Notes: generated by a model not told the origin, from the sequence alone. 64,000 nt of DNA from Kryptolebias marmoratus (GCF_001649575.2 NC_051436.1:5287238-5351237); one strand, 5' to 3'. Counted from the first letter of the stretch, positions 12,980 to 24,403 are shown. Translations and numbers: made by a program.

Positions 12980-15900
12980 TTTTTCCTTGGCTTTTTGAAG
13001 ACTCTTTGTCATTTGCATCAGCGTGAAACCACAACGTGTTCCTGGAAACGCTGTTGTCTGAAGTCCCTTGAGGGCTGTGGGTTTCATGCAGAGCGAAGGA
13101 CTGAAGGGGGTACAGATGTGGCTCAGATTACTGTGCAGCGGTGTGACTTTGAACAGGTCAGAGAACAAGAAGAAGTTATGAAACAAACCACCGAATTTCC
13201 ACACTTCCTTCAGCTCTTTCATTCTCCTCACACTGAGCCTGAAACACCATCTTTAGTCTTTACTTCAGTTGGTCATTTGTGGTCATTTCAGAAAACCGGG
13301 ACTGTATTTTGCTCAACGGTAAAACGCTCAGTTCTGTGTTCTTGAAAATTGTTTGGTATTAAAGGCCTAGCATTCTTTGAGGGAATGCACATCGCCTGCC
13401 GCCTTCTGGAAAAGCATTTTAAACTTGAATCATCTTAGGATGAGAAGGGACATAGATCTAGTCAAACCTGATAAATGTGTTAGACGTACGTGTTGAGGAT
13501 GATGCTCAGCTACTATCAAATCAAATTTTACCTCCATATCTGTCAAACTGTCTCAACTGCAGCCATTTTTCTGTTGGCTAACATTGATTAGCTGCGGCAG
13601 TCATCTTGAATTCTGTTGACTCCAAAAGCTAATCAGTTGTAAACGTACATCTGATGAGTACTTTCTGGGAGTTTCACTAAAATCTGTCAAGTGGCTCATG
13701 GGATATTTTGCTAACAGACAAACATTGTTGATGTCTGCAGTTAATGCCAAACGTTTTCAGCAAAAATACTTAAAAATGTGTTGGGCTCTGGGTATGAGTT
13801 AAGGACAACTCCCAGCTACTACCACACCAAATTTTAGCTCTGTATCTGTAAAATTGCCTGAGTTACAGCCGTTTTTGTGTTCACTGAGGTTGATCAGCTG
13901 TGGCGGCCATCTTGAATGGTGTTAAGTACAAAAGCCAACCAGTCGTAGATGTACATCCAGTGATTACTTTCTGAAAGTTTCGTTAAAATCGGTCCAGTGG
14001 TGTGTGAGATATTTCGCTAACAGACATGCAGAACGGACTGTAATAGTTAATGGCAAGTTTTAGGAACAGATCTTGCACGATCGGTTTGTGCTCAGGGTTT
14101 GTGTCGGGGATGACTCTCGGGTACTATCGCGCCAAATTTTAGCTCAATGTCTGAAAGATTTAATGAGTGATAGCAATATGTTTGTCAGCTCGGACTGCTT
14201 AGCTGTGGCGGCCATCTTGAATGTGGTTAAGTCCAAAAGTTAGTCAGTTGTAGATGTGCATCCAGTGAATACTATCTGTAACTTTAATTAAAATCTGCAC
14301 GCCAGTTCACAAATTATTTTGCTAATGCAATGGGCTTATTTTTTATTTTTTAATGCACATTTACATTAGGATTCATAAATGCGGGGTTATTCCGTTTAGA
14401 GCCCCCAAAGTGCAACTCTCTGCTCACATTTCTGCAGGACAGCAGATGACAAGCCTGGCTTTCGGCGCAGGAAAGAACACGAGCGATTTGAAAGCTGGGA
14501 AAAAGAAACTCGATGCATAATTCAGCGCTCGAACGGGCCCTCCAAAATCCCCTGCAAAGGCCCACTTATACATATGCAGCCAGTGAGACACACAAAGAGC
14601 ATTCACACACTCCAAACACAGGATATTGTAATTGGAACAAGGTGCAGGGAGAGCATGATCTCACCCCCTCCTGGCCCGTCACTCTCCCTCTCATTCACCC
14701 GCTTTCTTCTTCTTCTGCTCTTTCTCCGCGCATTCCTGTGCGAGCTCGGTCCCGTTCCAAGGCCTGGGCGGACAAACACACAAACACACACACACACTTG
14801 GCATCCCCGTCATGTTTTATTTTATTTTTTTTACTATCTTTAGCTTCTCCTCCACCTCGTTTCGCCTCCAAAGATAGCAGCAGGGGAGTCATTAAAACAC
14901 GCACATGTACGTTTTCTTTTCTGCCGTTTCATGTAAATGGTTTCCAGACCCGTGTTCCTCATGAGATCGAGGCTTACATGACTGTGGCGGGCCTTTGTTT
15001 AGCTTCATTTATCACACACACACACACACACACACACTATGCCTTACGTCCCAAACCATCCGGGAATCTAAAATAAATCTTCTCTTTCAAGACAGATTTT
15101 GGTAAACGAGGCTGCTTACCAAAAGTAAGCATTCATTCTTCTTTTTTTTTTAAATTTTATAGTTTTTAATACTTGTACTTTTTTATGTAAACGAGTAAAA
15201 TCCACTTTTACCAGTGCAGAGCTATGTTACAACACATTTATGTACATATTTCTGTTAAAAACAAAGTTTTCTCACCGTCTCACCAAAGAAATATTTATCT
15301 GATAGCTATACATAATACAGCCCAGTACTTACCAGGTACTTACCAGGTACTTACAGTGTACTAACCAGGTACTTACAGGGTACTTACAGAGTACGAACTG
15401 GGACCGATTACTCTTATTACTCTATTAGTACCTGAAAGTACCCTTTTACAGGATACTTATAGGGTCCTGCACCAGGTATGTACCTATTACTTGCAGGGTA
15501 CATTCCAGGTATGTACCTGGTACTTACAGGGCATGTACTGGTTACTTACAGGGTACATCCTGTGACAAATTACTCGTATTAATCTATTAGTCCCTGTAAG
15601 TACCCTGTTGACAAGGAACATTCCAAGTATGTACCTGGTTGCTTACAGGGTACATGCAGGGTGACTGGGATGTATTATGAAGTGGCTTAGTATCTGTAAG
15701 TACCTTATTACAGGATACTTATACTGTCCTGCACCAGGTATGTACCTATTACTTACAGGGTACATTCCAGGTATGTACCTGGTACTTACAGGGCATGTAC
15801 TGGTTACTTACAGGGTACATTCCAGGTATGTACCTGGTACTTACAGGGTACATTCCAGGTATGTACCTGGTACTTACAGGGCATGTACTGGTTACTTACA

Positions 15901-18713
15901 GGGTACATTCCAGGTATGTACCTGGTACTTACATGGTACATTCCAGGTATGTACCTGGTACTTACAGGGCATGTACTGGTTACTTACAGGGTACATTCCA
16001 GGTATGTACCTGGTACTTACAGGGTACATTCCAGGTATGTACCTGGTACTTACAGGGCATGTACTGGTTACTTACAGGGTACATTCCAGGTATGTACCTG
16101 GTACTTACATGGTACATTCCAGGTATGTACCTGGTACTTACAGGGCATGTACTGGTTACTTACAGGGTACATTCCAGGTATGTACCTGGTACTTACAGGG
16201 TACATTCCAGGTATGTACCTGGTACTTACAGGGCATGTACTGGTTACTTACAGGGTACATTCCAGGTATGTACCTGGTACTTACATGGTACATTCCAGGT
16301 ATGTACCTGGTACTTACAGGGCATGTACTGGTTACTTACAGGGTACATTCCAGGTATGTACCTGGTACTTACAGGGTACATTCCAGGTATGTACCTGGTA
16401 CTTACAGGACATGTACTGGTTACTTACCTTGCACTTACAGGGTCCTGTATCAAGCATGTACTTTGTAAGTACACTGTACATAACTGGTGAGTACCAAATT
16501 TGTGTCTCGTAAGTACCTGTTTTGTACCAGATACTTACAGGGTCCTGTACCAGGTATGTACCTGGTAAGTACCTGGTACATACCTGTGATTTAGCAGAAT
16601 CTATCCTATAAGTACTAGGTGTGTACCTCCATAAGTTCCTGGTACATACTTGCTACTTTTCTTACAGGGTATGTACCTGGCACATACTTGGTACTTACGA
16701 AGTCCTGCACCAGGTATTTACTTGGTATGTACCCAATAAGTACCAGGTGCGTACCTGGTAAAGTCTGTACCCTGTAACTCTTAGGTACGTAAGTAATTTA
16801 CTTTGCCAGATAAGTACCAGGCTGTATTATGTGATTCTAAGGCCATTATGTCCCATTTTGTGTGTTAAACTGTATATTCTGGGTTGTATAGATGTCAAAC
16901 AGGCCGTCATGTACGTCCCGTTTCTGCCAGCTGTTTGTGACCCGGTTCTGTTTTGGTTGGCCTTCAGTCCTCGTTCCTAACCTGCCGAAAACACGGCGCT
17001 GAAACTCGAGCCCGTTCATTTCCAGCAAGTCATTCCGGCTACATGTTTTACTTGGATCCAGAGACCTCGGTCGGGTTCGAGCACGTGCTGTGAGCTTTTT
17101 TGGACTTTACATTTAAAAGCAATCACCGTCGTCAGACTGAAAGCGGTGATGTTTATGTTTTGGACCGAGCTCCCCCTTTGCGTTAAAAAAAAAAAAGACT
17201 CCTAATTCTTCAGCACTCACCCGACATTAAGTGTGTTTACACAGATGCGCAAAAAATGTTTGAAAGGCTGGAAAGCAGCTCGAAGTGGTGAAAAGTGGGG
17301 ATCCTTCTGAGAGTTTGCAGCTGGATGGAGTCCATATGGAAAGCTGTGGAATGGTTTCATTCAATTAAAGAAGCCTGAAAATTGAATATACATGTAAATA
17401 TTTTTAATTATTTTACAATGAATCTGCAACGACTCCATCGTAAAAGGTTGTCGGAGTGGCTTTGGTCATATTAGGTTTTGCTTTTTTCTACAAATCCATG
17501 TTTTAAAGAACTTTCCACTCCAACGATACTTCAGGCACTTATCTTGTTCTATGACGAGTAACCACGCCGACAGGGGAGATGTTTACATGCCAGAGCTGCT
17601 GGTTTATCTTTCCAAAGTCCTTTTTAATGCCCGAGTGACCTCCATTGACGGGACTTTGGAGATGCAGGGCTGGAGCGAAACCGAGATAAAGACTGAAGGG
17701 GTTTGAACGGCTTCTTCCCGCGGTCGAAAATGGAACTTTCAGGTTCAAAACAAAATGAGCTTGGAGATCTCACACAGTATGATAGAAATACAGTTTTATG
17801 TGTTTTATCAAGACATAGCTGAAGGAACGTATTTCTGACTCCAGAATCTTGCAATTTTATGGAAAGAAATGGCATCCAGGGTAACACGAGTGCTTGGTAA
17901 CAACCTGAAGCACTTTAGAGGCTCTTGTTACCCTATAAGTACCTGTAAGTACCCTGTTACAGGATACTTACAGGGTCCTGTACCAAGTATGTGTCGGGTT
18001 TGTACCATGTAAGTACATCTATCTGTCACAAAGACACCATTTGTTCCCATTTTTTAAGCTAAATCTTTGAAAAATACCAAAGAAAACAGTTCAGTACACA
18101 TAAAACTGCATTTTAGCAACATGATGATTCCCAAAGAGCACTTGGAATACATCAATAAAAGGTCCTGCATCTTTGCTGTTATTATTTATTTCATTTTTGA
18201 AGTCTTTTCCATTTTTTAAGACATGCCTTTCAGATATTGTTTATCTGATATTTGTCTGTTTGTCCTCCACATGTCCAGTTCCCTCCCTTTTTGAAGCACC
18301 AACAACCATTGATTTACATTACATTAGTAATGTAAATCAATGGTTGTACTACAATGGTTTACTACATTACTACATTTCATTAGGAATGTAGTAATGGTTG
18401 TAAATCAGTGCTAACTGCATGTCGAGTCAGTCTCATTACTCTCAGAAATGTATTTAACTATAACTGTAACTCTAAACCCACTGAAATCACATTTAATTTC
18501 AGAACGTCACATTATCATTAATCTTGTTGTGACATTTTACTCTCAGATGTGCAGAAGAAGTTCTGCTCAGATGTTGCCGTCTTTTATACAAACCTGCAGT
18601 GTTTTTGGTTTGTGTTTGTTGCAGCGAGGGAGCAGCTGAGACGATCCAGACACAGCAGGACCTTCGTGGTAGAAAGTGGGACGGGAGAGCTGTGGTCAGA
18701 GCTGCAGACTGGT

Positions 18714-18753
<40 letters not shown>

Positions 18754-21700
18754 CAGGGAAGACAGGCCTCTCGTGTCGAAGATATCGATGGTTTTGACCT
18801 TCACCCCACGCTGACGCATCCCCGTCTTGTGTTTGGGACAACCGGTGCGCCGCGTTCTGTCGTTGCACAGCTTGAAACTCGTCTCACACCCGCCAGCTGC
18901 TCGGACTGGGCCAGAGCAAAACACGAGACTCACGTCCCAGAGCGTTGGCGGGAGAATAAGATCCCTCTGAGGAAGGAAAGAAAGTTTCCAACTTTGCTTG
19001 CTTCATGTGCAGCTGCTCCTTTCTGTTGAACCGCGACAATAATCTGAGGAGCCACGAGGCCCTGCTGACCTTCTCTGCTCTCTTTCCTGTCCACACACAC
19101 ACACACACAGGAAGGACCCAGCCCATGAGACTATCTGCCTCTACGCTGTAAATCCGTCAAGGGATTACAAACCCCCTTTATGCTTCCTTTCTTCTGTTTA
19201 ATATGTCGTTTCTTTGAGTGTCTGTTTATTTTATTTCTCTCACGTTTTTCACATCTGTATCACGTCGTGTTTAGGTTGCAGTCAGCTGAAACCGAGTGCT
19301 TCACGGGAACCGATCCTTATCTCGGGGTGTATTATAAACACCTAACAGCCGTCACGAACGCCTAAAGCTCGTTTGCTTTTGAGACGGTCCTGGTTTGACG
19401 TTTTAAGGGGAAACTTGCAAACGCATAATCTTTCGAAAAAAAAAAAAAAGACAAGAAGAAAAGCGTCATCATCCACATTCTTCCTTCTAACTTTAAAGGA
19501 GCACAATAAGCTGTCTCAAATGACATTTAACAAGTGCTGCACGTCTAAAGGAGTAAGCCTAGACGAAATAAGACACAGGCCAGTGCAGAAGTTTTAAACC
19601 AGCTCTAATTTTGTTATATTTTGCTTCCAAAAGCCAGATGTTTTCTTTTTTTGTACATGAATCAAACACAGACCTGAGATAGGCATCTTCCTTTCGATGC
19701 AGATGTGTCAAGCTCAAGGCCAGAGGGACAGAAACAGAACAGCCTTTGTTGCAGTTTTATCCTTCCCACAAGATGTTTTAAATCTAATACAACTGGTTTG
19801 TATAGAAAACTGAGCATACTTAGTGCAGACGTCCATCTATCCGTCCTCTTATCCGTGGTCGGGTCGTGGAGGCAGCAGGTCCAGGAGGGAAACCCAGACC
19901 TCCCTCCTCCTCAGAGGCCCTCCAGCTCCTCCTGGAGGATCCCGAGGTGTTCCCAGACCAGAGAGGATCCAGAATCCCTCCGGTGAGTTCTGGTTCTGTC
20001 TCATCCCAGTGGGACATGTCTGGAAAAACTTCCAAAGGGAGGCGTCCCAGTCAGACGCCTGAACCACCTCAGCTGGCTCCTTTCGATGAGGAGGAGCAGC
20101 GGCTCTACTCCGAGCTTCCTCCTCACCTGATCTCTGAGGCTGAGCCTGGCTGCCCTACGAAGGAGGCTCGTTTCAGCCGCTTGGATCTGGGATCTCGTTC
20201 TTTCAGTCATGATCCAAACCTCATAACTTCAGGTGAGGGTTGGATCGTAGTCGGACCGGAGCTTTGCCAACAGACCGGACTCCTTCCCCTGCTCCATCCT
20301 CGTGAACAAGACTCTAAAATAGCCGAACTCCTCCGCTTGAAGGAAAGAGACTCGGTCGGACTTCTAAATGCTAATTAGCCAACTTTGAAGCCAATAAAAT
20401 AAAAAAAAATTAATTTTGACGTGGGAAAAACCAACGGAGAACATCCAAATGAGACCGATCAAACTCTTGCTGATGGATTTGCAACAACCCCCCCCCCAGT
20501 CTGAGTATTTTTGCTGTCTTTCTGTAGGTGACAGGTACGTTGTTGCAGATTGTGGAGGAGGAACCGTTGATTTGACGGTTCATCAGATTGAGCAGCCTCA
20601 GGGAACACTTAAAGAGCTCTACAAGGCTTCAGGTACAATTTTTTTTTTTTCCACACTATTCAGAAATGCTCTCACTTCCAGCAGTTTCTAAAGCAGGTGT
20701 CTTGTCTTCCAGGCGGTCCTTACGGTGCCGTCGGTGTGGACCTGGCTTTTGAGGCCATGCTGTGCCAGATCTTTGGCGAGGACTTCATCCAGAGCTTTAA
20801 AGCCAAGCGGCCGGCGGCCTGGGTGGACCTTATGATCGCGTTTGAAGCCAGGAAACGGACGGCATCGCCGGGGCGGGCCAACGCCCTGAATATCTCCCTG
20901 CCCTTTTCCTTCATCGACTACTACAAGAGACACAGAGGGCAGAGCGTGGAGGCCGCCCTGAGGAGGAGCAAGTGAGTAGGGGTGAAAGGTCACAGTGTCT
21001 GATTATGGGTTTAAGGCTGTAGAAGTCAAGCCTTGTCTCTCTCTCTGTGTGTGTGTGTGTGTCAGTATGAAGATAGTGAAGTGGTCGTCCCAGGGCATGC
21101 TGCGACTGACGCAGGAAGCTATGAACGAACTCTTCCAGCCCACAATCGGCAACATAGTCAAACACATAGGTAACAAACACGCAAAGACCAAACACCTGGG
21201 CAGACCCTTTGGCTCGCTTACTTCCCCTCCCGATTTATTCCCACACTGTTGATTTTGTGTCACCAGGCACAGGTTTAAGTAAAATATACTTGTGGAAGCG
21301 CGCTGTTCGGGGTAAAAACTGGCCTGCGCTGACGTGTTATAGGAAGAAACACAAAACAAAACAAAATGCAAAGGCTTTCAAAGAAAAGATGACGACATTT
21401 GGCTACAGAACTTCAATTAAACGATTTAACTAATGAATCAAAGGACAATAAAATGATTCAATGATACGATTTATTGTCCCATTGGAGACATTGAGCCATA
21501 GCCACAAAGTCATCTGAGTCACTGTTAATTTAAAAATGCTGATTCGTTTGTTTTGACTAACCCAAACTGTTTTTTAACGACCGACCTTAAAGAGCGATCG
21601 TCTGCTGAAACAGTCATCCAGTCACTTCTCATTTTGTCGTCTTTGAAACATCATAAAAGTTTGGCAATGCTGTCAGACGACAACGGACAAAAACGTGACT

Positions 21701-22750
21701 GGATACGAGGGCCAGACCACGCAAACACAAACTCATATCCAAGCATAATGGCTTCCATGGGTTTTTATTCTAGGTGATGGTGACCTAATCTTGGGGTTTT
21801 CTCTGAACTCAGCTGTTTTAAATCCGCCACATTCCAGTGGTGCGTTTAATACCAAGGGACTGGTTTTCCAGAATGCGAGTCTGCTGGTTTGAAAGGTCAA
21901 AAAGGTCGTTTTTAGTGAGTTGTTTTCAGGGGTTTGTGAGCGTAGCTGATGGGAAGGAGGTTGAAAATGAAATCCTTTGAGAAGCACACACCGTTCAGCG
22001 TTGTCTTCTTTCTCGACAGAGGAGTTGATGATGAAGCCGGAGGTGCACGGCGTGCGCTTCCTCTTCCTGGTCGGCGGTTTTGCGGAGTCGCCCATGCTGC
22101 AGAAAGCAGTCCAGAGGGCTCTGGGAAGGACGTGTCGCATCATCATCCCTCACGACGTGGGGCTGACCATACTGAAGGGCGCCGTGCTGTTCGGGCTGGA
22201 TCCCACCGTGGTAACGGATCAGGAGCACCGGGCGGTCTGAGAGGAGCGAGCTGACACGCGAACTAACGGCCTCTCTCTCCCGCAGGTTCGGGTGCGACGG
22301 TGCCCGCTGACCTACGGGGTCGGCGTCCTGAACCGGTTCCTGGAGGGACGCCACCCCCGAGACAAACTGCTCATCAAAGACGGCCGCGAGTGGTGCACGG
22401 ACATCTTCGACCGCTTCGTCTCCATCGACCAGTCGGTGGCTCTGGGGGAGGTGGTGAGGCGGAGCTACACGCCCGCTCGGGTGGGCCAGCGGAAGATCAT
22501 CATCAACATCTACTGCAGCGCGACGGATGACATCACGTACATCTCCGACCCCGGCGTAAGGAAGTGCGGGACGATAACGCTGGACCTGCCCGAACCTTTA
22601 CCGCCACCCGGAGCAGTGGGCGGAGCCGGAGCGGAGAGGAGAGAGATCAGGGCGACCATGCAGTTCGGAGACACGGAAATCAAAGTCACGGCCGTCGACG
22701 TCATGTCCAACCGGTCCGTCCGGGCGTCCATCGACTTCCTGTCCAACTAA
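7085..22750 (+). CDS. hspa12b: Heat shock protein family A member 12B (atypical Hsp70-like ATPase), 13 coding exons
   Basis: Exons: 7085-7130, 7537-7619, 9219-9343, 9432-9618, 9694-9798, 9880-9996, 12745-12922, 18625-18711, 20528-20632, 20713-20971, 21066-21169, 22020-22210, 22286-22750. All junctions are GT-AG and phases join into 683 aa plus stop, close to the roughly 686 aa of human HSPA12B. Visible Hsp70-type nucleotide-binding motifs: phosphate-1 [13 protein letters not shown] (about residues 60-72), phosphate-2 [13 protein letters not shown] (316-328) and adenosine-site LVGGFAES (482-489). As in the HSPA12 family, no separate canonical Hsp70 substrate-binding domain or EEVD tail is seen; it ends RASIDFLSN. 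That ending and the internal [14 protein letters not shown] segment favour 12B over 12A, though the start MADRAQ resembles 12A. The first 50 residues are Ser/Pro-rich. The start was chosen because the short first exon joins in phase to the conserved [10 protein letters not shown] segment. HSPA12B is known in vertebrates as an endothelial/angiogenesis-linked protein; that role is not visible here. Confidence 0.95.
10325..10560 (+). repeat. Degenerate TTTTAGCTA array (hspa12b intron 6)
   Basis: AGCTAGCTTTTTGCTACTTTT-like units repeat several times. They are similar in wording to the mark2 intron array at 45240-45925. Confidence 0.6.
11690..11960 (-). mobile_element. Fragment of the TIR element family (inverted orientation)
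   Basis: Contains CGGTTTTACAGATATCGAGC and TGGTAGTAGCTGAGAGTC, reverse complements of the internal repeat block in the 1084-1979 element. It lies in hspa12b intron 6. No terminal repeat was found at either edge. Confidence 0.6.
12119..12327. mobile_element. Hairpin MITE-like element
   Basis: The outer arms CAATCCTGGTCCT and AGGACCAGGATTG are perfectly inverted. An inner 23-bp pair (containing GTTTCTCTGCTCCAACACAC and its complement) is also perfect, so nearly the whole 209 bp can fold back. The wording ends in GAGACCCCTG, typical of an abundant short fish element. It lies in hspa12b intron 6 and has no coding capacity. Confidence 0.75.
12380..12690. repeat. Dispersed teleost repeat fragment
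   Basis: The sequence around TAGCACATTTAAAACAACAG, then CAAAGTGCTTCACAA and ending AAGGTTGTTCCAGAG resembles a dispersed repeat I recall as common in fish introns. The class is not certain. It sits just upstream of hspa12b exon 7. Confidence 0.4.
12929..12976. repeat. (GT)n microsatellite adjoining the donor of hspa12b exon 7
   Basis: About 23 uninterrupted GT units begin 7 nt after the exon 7 donor (AAG|GTACAGAT). It produces spurious Cys/Val and Thr/His open frames on both strands, which are not genes. Confidence 0.95.
13362..14330 (+). mobile_element. TIR-family element, left end plus three internal units, right end missing
   Basis: Starts with the palindromic left terminus (GCATTCTTTGAGGGAATGCACATCGCC). 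It carries three internal blocks with CTCAGCTACTA-like anchors at about 13505, 13809 and 14115, a spacing of about 305 bp. GGCGGCCATCTTGAATG and CTAACAGACA recur in the units. No right TIR follows. It lies in hspa12b intron 7. Confidence 0.7.
14331..15310. other. hspa12b intron 7, non-coding with CA/GT tracts
   Basis: No exon-like sequence. Contains a CA run at about 15013-15037 and a T-rich run at about 15141-15150. A long open frame across 14513-15076 is driven by low-complexity Ser/Pro/Thr-His translation and lacks family features. Confidence 0.5.
15320..16830. repeat. GTAC-rich hierarchical minisatellite
   Basis: The core 15791-16406 holds seven head-to-tail 88-bp units, each starting GGGCATGTACTGG at 15791, 15879, 15967, 16055, 16143, 16231 and 16319; an eighth start (GGACATG) follows at 16407. 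Each unit is one 22-bp and two 33-bp subunits, all multiples of 11 bp. Odd and even units differ by a G/T change (TTACAGGG against TTACATGG), so the true higher-order period is 176 bp. Degenerate copies extend either side. Because 88 is not a multiple of three and the unit has no stop codon, all three plus frames stay open for over 200 codons; no coding role is implied. It lies in hspa12b intron 7. Confidence 0.95.
16840..18290. other. hspa12b intron 7, mostly unique, with an outlying minisatellite fragment
   Basis: No gene seen. About 17930-18020 reads like the minisatellite's flanking degenerate units (AAGTACCTGTAAGTACCCTG, TACAGGGTCCTGTACC), 1.1 kb from the main array. An A11 run lies at about 17186-17197. 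Confidence 0.5.
18302..18347. repeat. Perfect 21-bp-arm palindrome
   Basis: Two perfectly complementary 21-base arms (left arm ends TTGATTTACATTAC, right arm begins GTAATGTAAATCAA) are separated by only ATTA. A second, shorter inverted repeat (CATTACTACATT/AATGTAGTAATG) follows at about 18364-18395. It lies in hspa12b intron 7, upstream of exon 8. It can extrude as a cruciform or fold in RNA. Confidence 0.9.
18717..18750. repeat. (GT)n microsatellite fused to the donor of hspa12b exon 8
   Basis: The donor reads ACTG|GTAAGTGTGTGTG, so the repeat begins within the splice signal itself at 18712-18718. Confidence 0.9.
19830..20350 (-). mobile_element. LINE (non-LTR retrotransposon) 3' fragment, reverse-transcriptase C-terminal remnant
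   Basis: On the minus strand it encodes pieces such as [19 protein letters not shown] and [12 protein letters not shown], matching the C-terminal part of fish LINE ORF2 (family form [11 protein letters not shown]...RMPPGRLPGE) as I remember it. Frames are broken by indels and the element is 5'-truncated. The 3' end is at the low-coordinate side near GTCCATCTATCCGTCC. It lies in hspa12b intron 8. The plus-strand open frame over the same DNA is an antisense shadow. The clade is not assigned. Confidence 0.75.
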
Positions 22751-24205
22751 CGAGCAGCAGGAAGAGGCGTCAGGGTTGAATCTGACCAAAACTGATCCAA
22801 CGGGGGAAAATCAGCCCCTTATTTCAGACTTTGGGGGGAATTTTCACGTTGAAAACCTTCACCCAGGCCTTCAGAAGAAATTATCACCTGTTCCAGCGGA
22901 GACTCTCACGTCACAGCATATAAAGCTGTCACCAGAACCTCTTAAATAGACAAAAACACGACTCAGTTATGTAAGCTGGAGGCTCGTTAAGGAGTATTTT
23001 AAACTTTTATACCTCTGTTATCTAAAGACCTGAAACAAGTATGCTACCTAGAGACTCACTCGTTGTTAAATTCAAGGACCTCTTCATGATATTATAACTG
23101 ATACCTCATTTAAAAAAAGGGTTTCCTTGGACTGAAGCTTTGTTTTTCTAACGTGGTGCTCCATCTAGTGGCGAAAAGACGAAAGGACATGTATAGAAAT
23201 CAAAGCAAGGATCTTGAGTTAATAAGTTTTGTGATATCCTATTTTAGCCATCGTGTTAACCCTTACTGGAAACGCAGACTTGGGTAAACCTGATTTTGTT
23301 GTTAATCCACACAACTCTGGACCCTGGTTTCCAAAAACACCACCAGCTGAAAGAATAAAGGCGACACTCCTGTGAGGACGGGGCCCCAAACATTTGCTTC
23401 GAAATGCAAAAATGCAATTTTACGTAGAAGCTGCCTTGTTGAATTATGCCTCAGCACACCCTAACGACCCTCAGAAGGGAGGGAGAGCGATTTGCATGCA
23501 AGTTTGCTCGCAAGAATTCTCCATTTTCATCGGAAAAGCATCTCAGCTGAGTAACAAAACAAGAAAAGCGATCTAAACATTTAGGATTTGCCTCGTTACG
23601 CCAACATCAGCCTCAGGTTTTCTGAAATTTTGAGGGATTCATTGGCTTCTTTACCTTCTAATATGTTCGAGAAGGATCACAGAGTCAAAAATGTACCAAA
23701 AATAAACGCCACAGGGCGCTAAAGCTCCATGCAGCTACTGTAAGATGAAGCTCTGTCGGCACTAATCACCATTTTGAGCTATTATTTAAAATCCCTGATA
23801 AGTGCAGCTTTTATAAAAGGTTCCTGCAGGAAGAAAACTGGGGGACGTTACTAAATACAGCTTTATGGAACTGACTTAACTCTTAAAATAAGCTTGAGAA
23901 ACACTATTTGTAAGCATGATCACATTTCCCAGCATTACAGCAAGTGAATCTAAATGAAGGTAGCCTTAAAGGTTAGATTTATATTCATGGAAAAACACAA
24001 TTACTGTCAAACTTTTCAACTCTGTTGCTGGAAACTGTTTGGTACAAAGAATTGAGAGGAATCTTGAGATTTTTTTAAAAAGTTGTGACATTGTGATCAG
24101 CCAAAGTGAATATTTCTAACCGTCAAATCAAATCAACACATTTTGGTGCATCTAACCTGTTTTATTTTTGTTTCCTGTAATAAACTTCACACGTTTCTAA
24201 TTAAA
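22751..24205 (+). other. hspa12b: hspa12b 3' UTR with two poly(A) signals
   Basis: After the stop codon there is AT-rich sequence with no supported gene. Canonical AATAAA signals occur at 23354-23359 and 24179-24184. The second lies about 190 bp from the convergent cct7 3' end. Either could terminate the transcript, giving a 3' UTR of roughly 0.6 or 1.45 kb. The end given here assumes the distal signal. Confidence 0.5.
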
Positions 24206-24397
24206 ACGTTAATGTTTGATTTAAGTTTTTAACTACCGAGCTGAGATGTTTTAAAACAAATATATATACTGTTTAACTACATTTGTTTGTCTCTAAATCT
24301 CAAGTACTGATGTGTTTAAAGACTTTATTCTCAGTTTATCACCAGCTTTGAACAATAAGACCAAGAACAGATCGGTCAGAGTGACTCCAGCTGTGAG

Positions 24398-24403
24398 TTT
24401 ATT
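24398..24403 (-). other. cct7: cct7 poly(A) signal
   Basis: AATAAA on the minus strand (TTTATT on plus), about 430 bp past the cct7 stop and the first canonical signal found reading through its 3' UTR. It places cct7 cleavage near 24375, about 170-190 bp from the likely hspa12b end on the opposite strand. Confidence 0.5.

Noticed and set aside
12754..13345. Long plus and minus open frames rich in CVCVCV or THTHTH
   Set aside because: They are translations of (GT)n/(CA)n running out of hspa12b exon 7; only 12745-12922 is coding.
14513..15076. 187-codon open frame in hspa12b intron 7
   Set aside because: Low-complexity Ser/Pro and Thr/His runs with CA repeats, and no recognisable domain or exon boundary.
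15677..16512. Three overlapping 209-263-codon open frames with periodic Tyr/Val/Pro-Gly repeats
   Set aside because: They are the same stop-free minisatellite read in three frames, lying inside an hspa12b intron with no splice or family support.
19866..20378. 170-codon plus-strand open frame that looks protein-like
   Set aside because: It is antisense to a LINE reverse-transcriptase remnant, whose true frame is on the minus strand.
22300..22779. Arg/Pro-rich alternative frames over the last hspa12b exon
   Set aside because: Frame-shifted shadows of GC-rich coding DNA; the correct frame ends RASIDFLSN.
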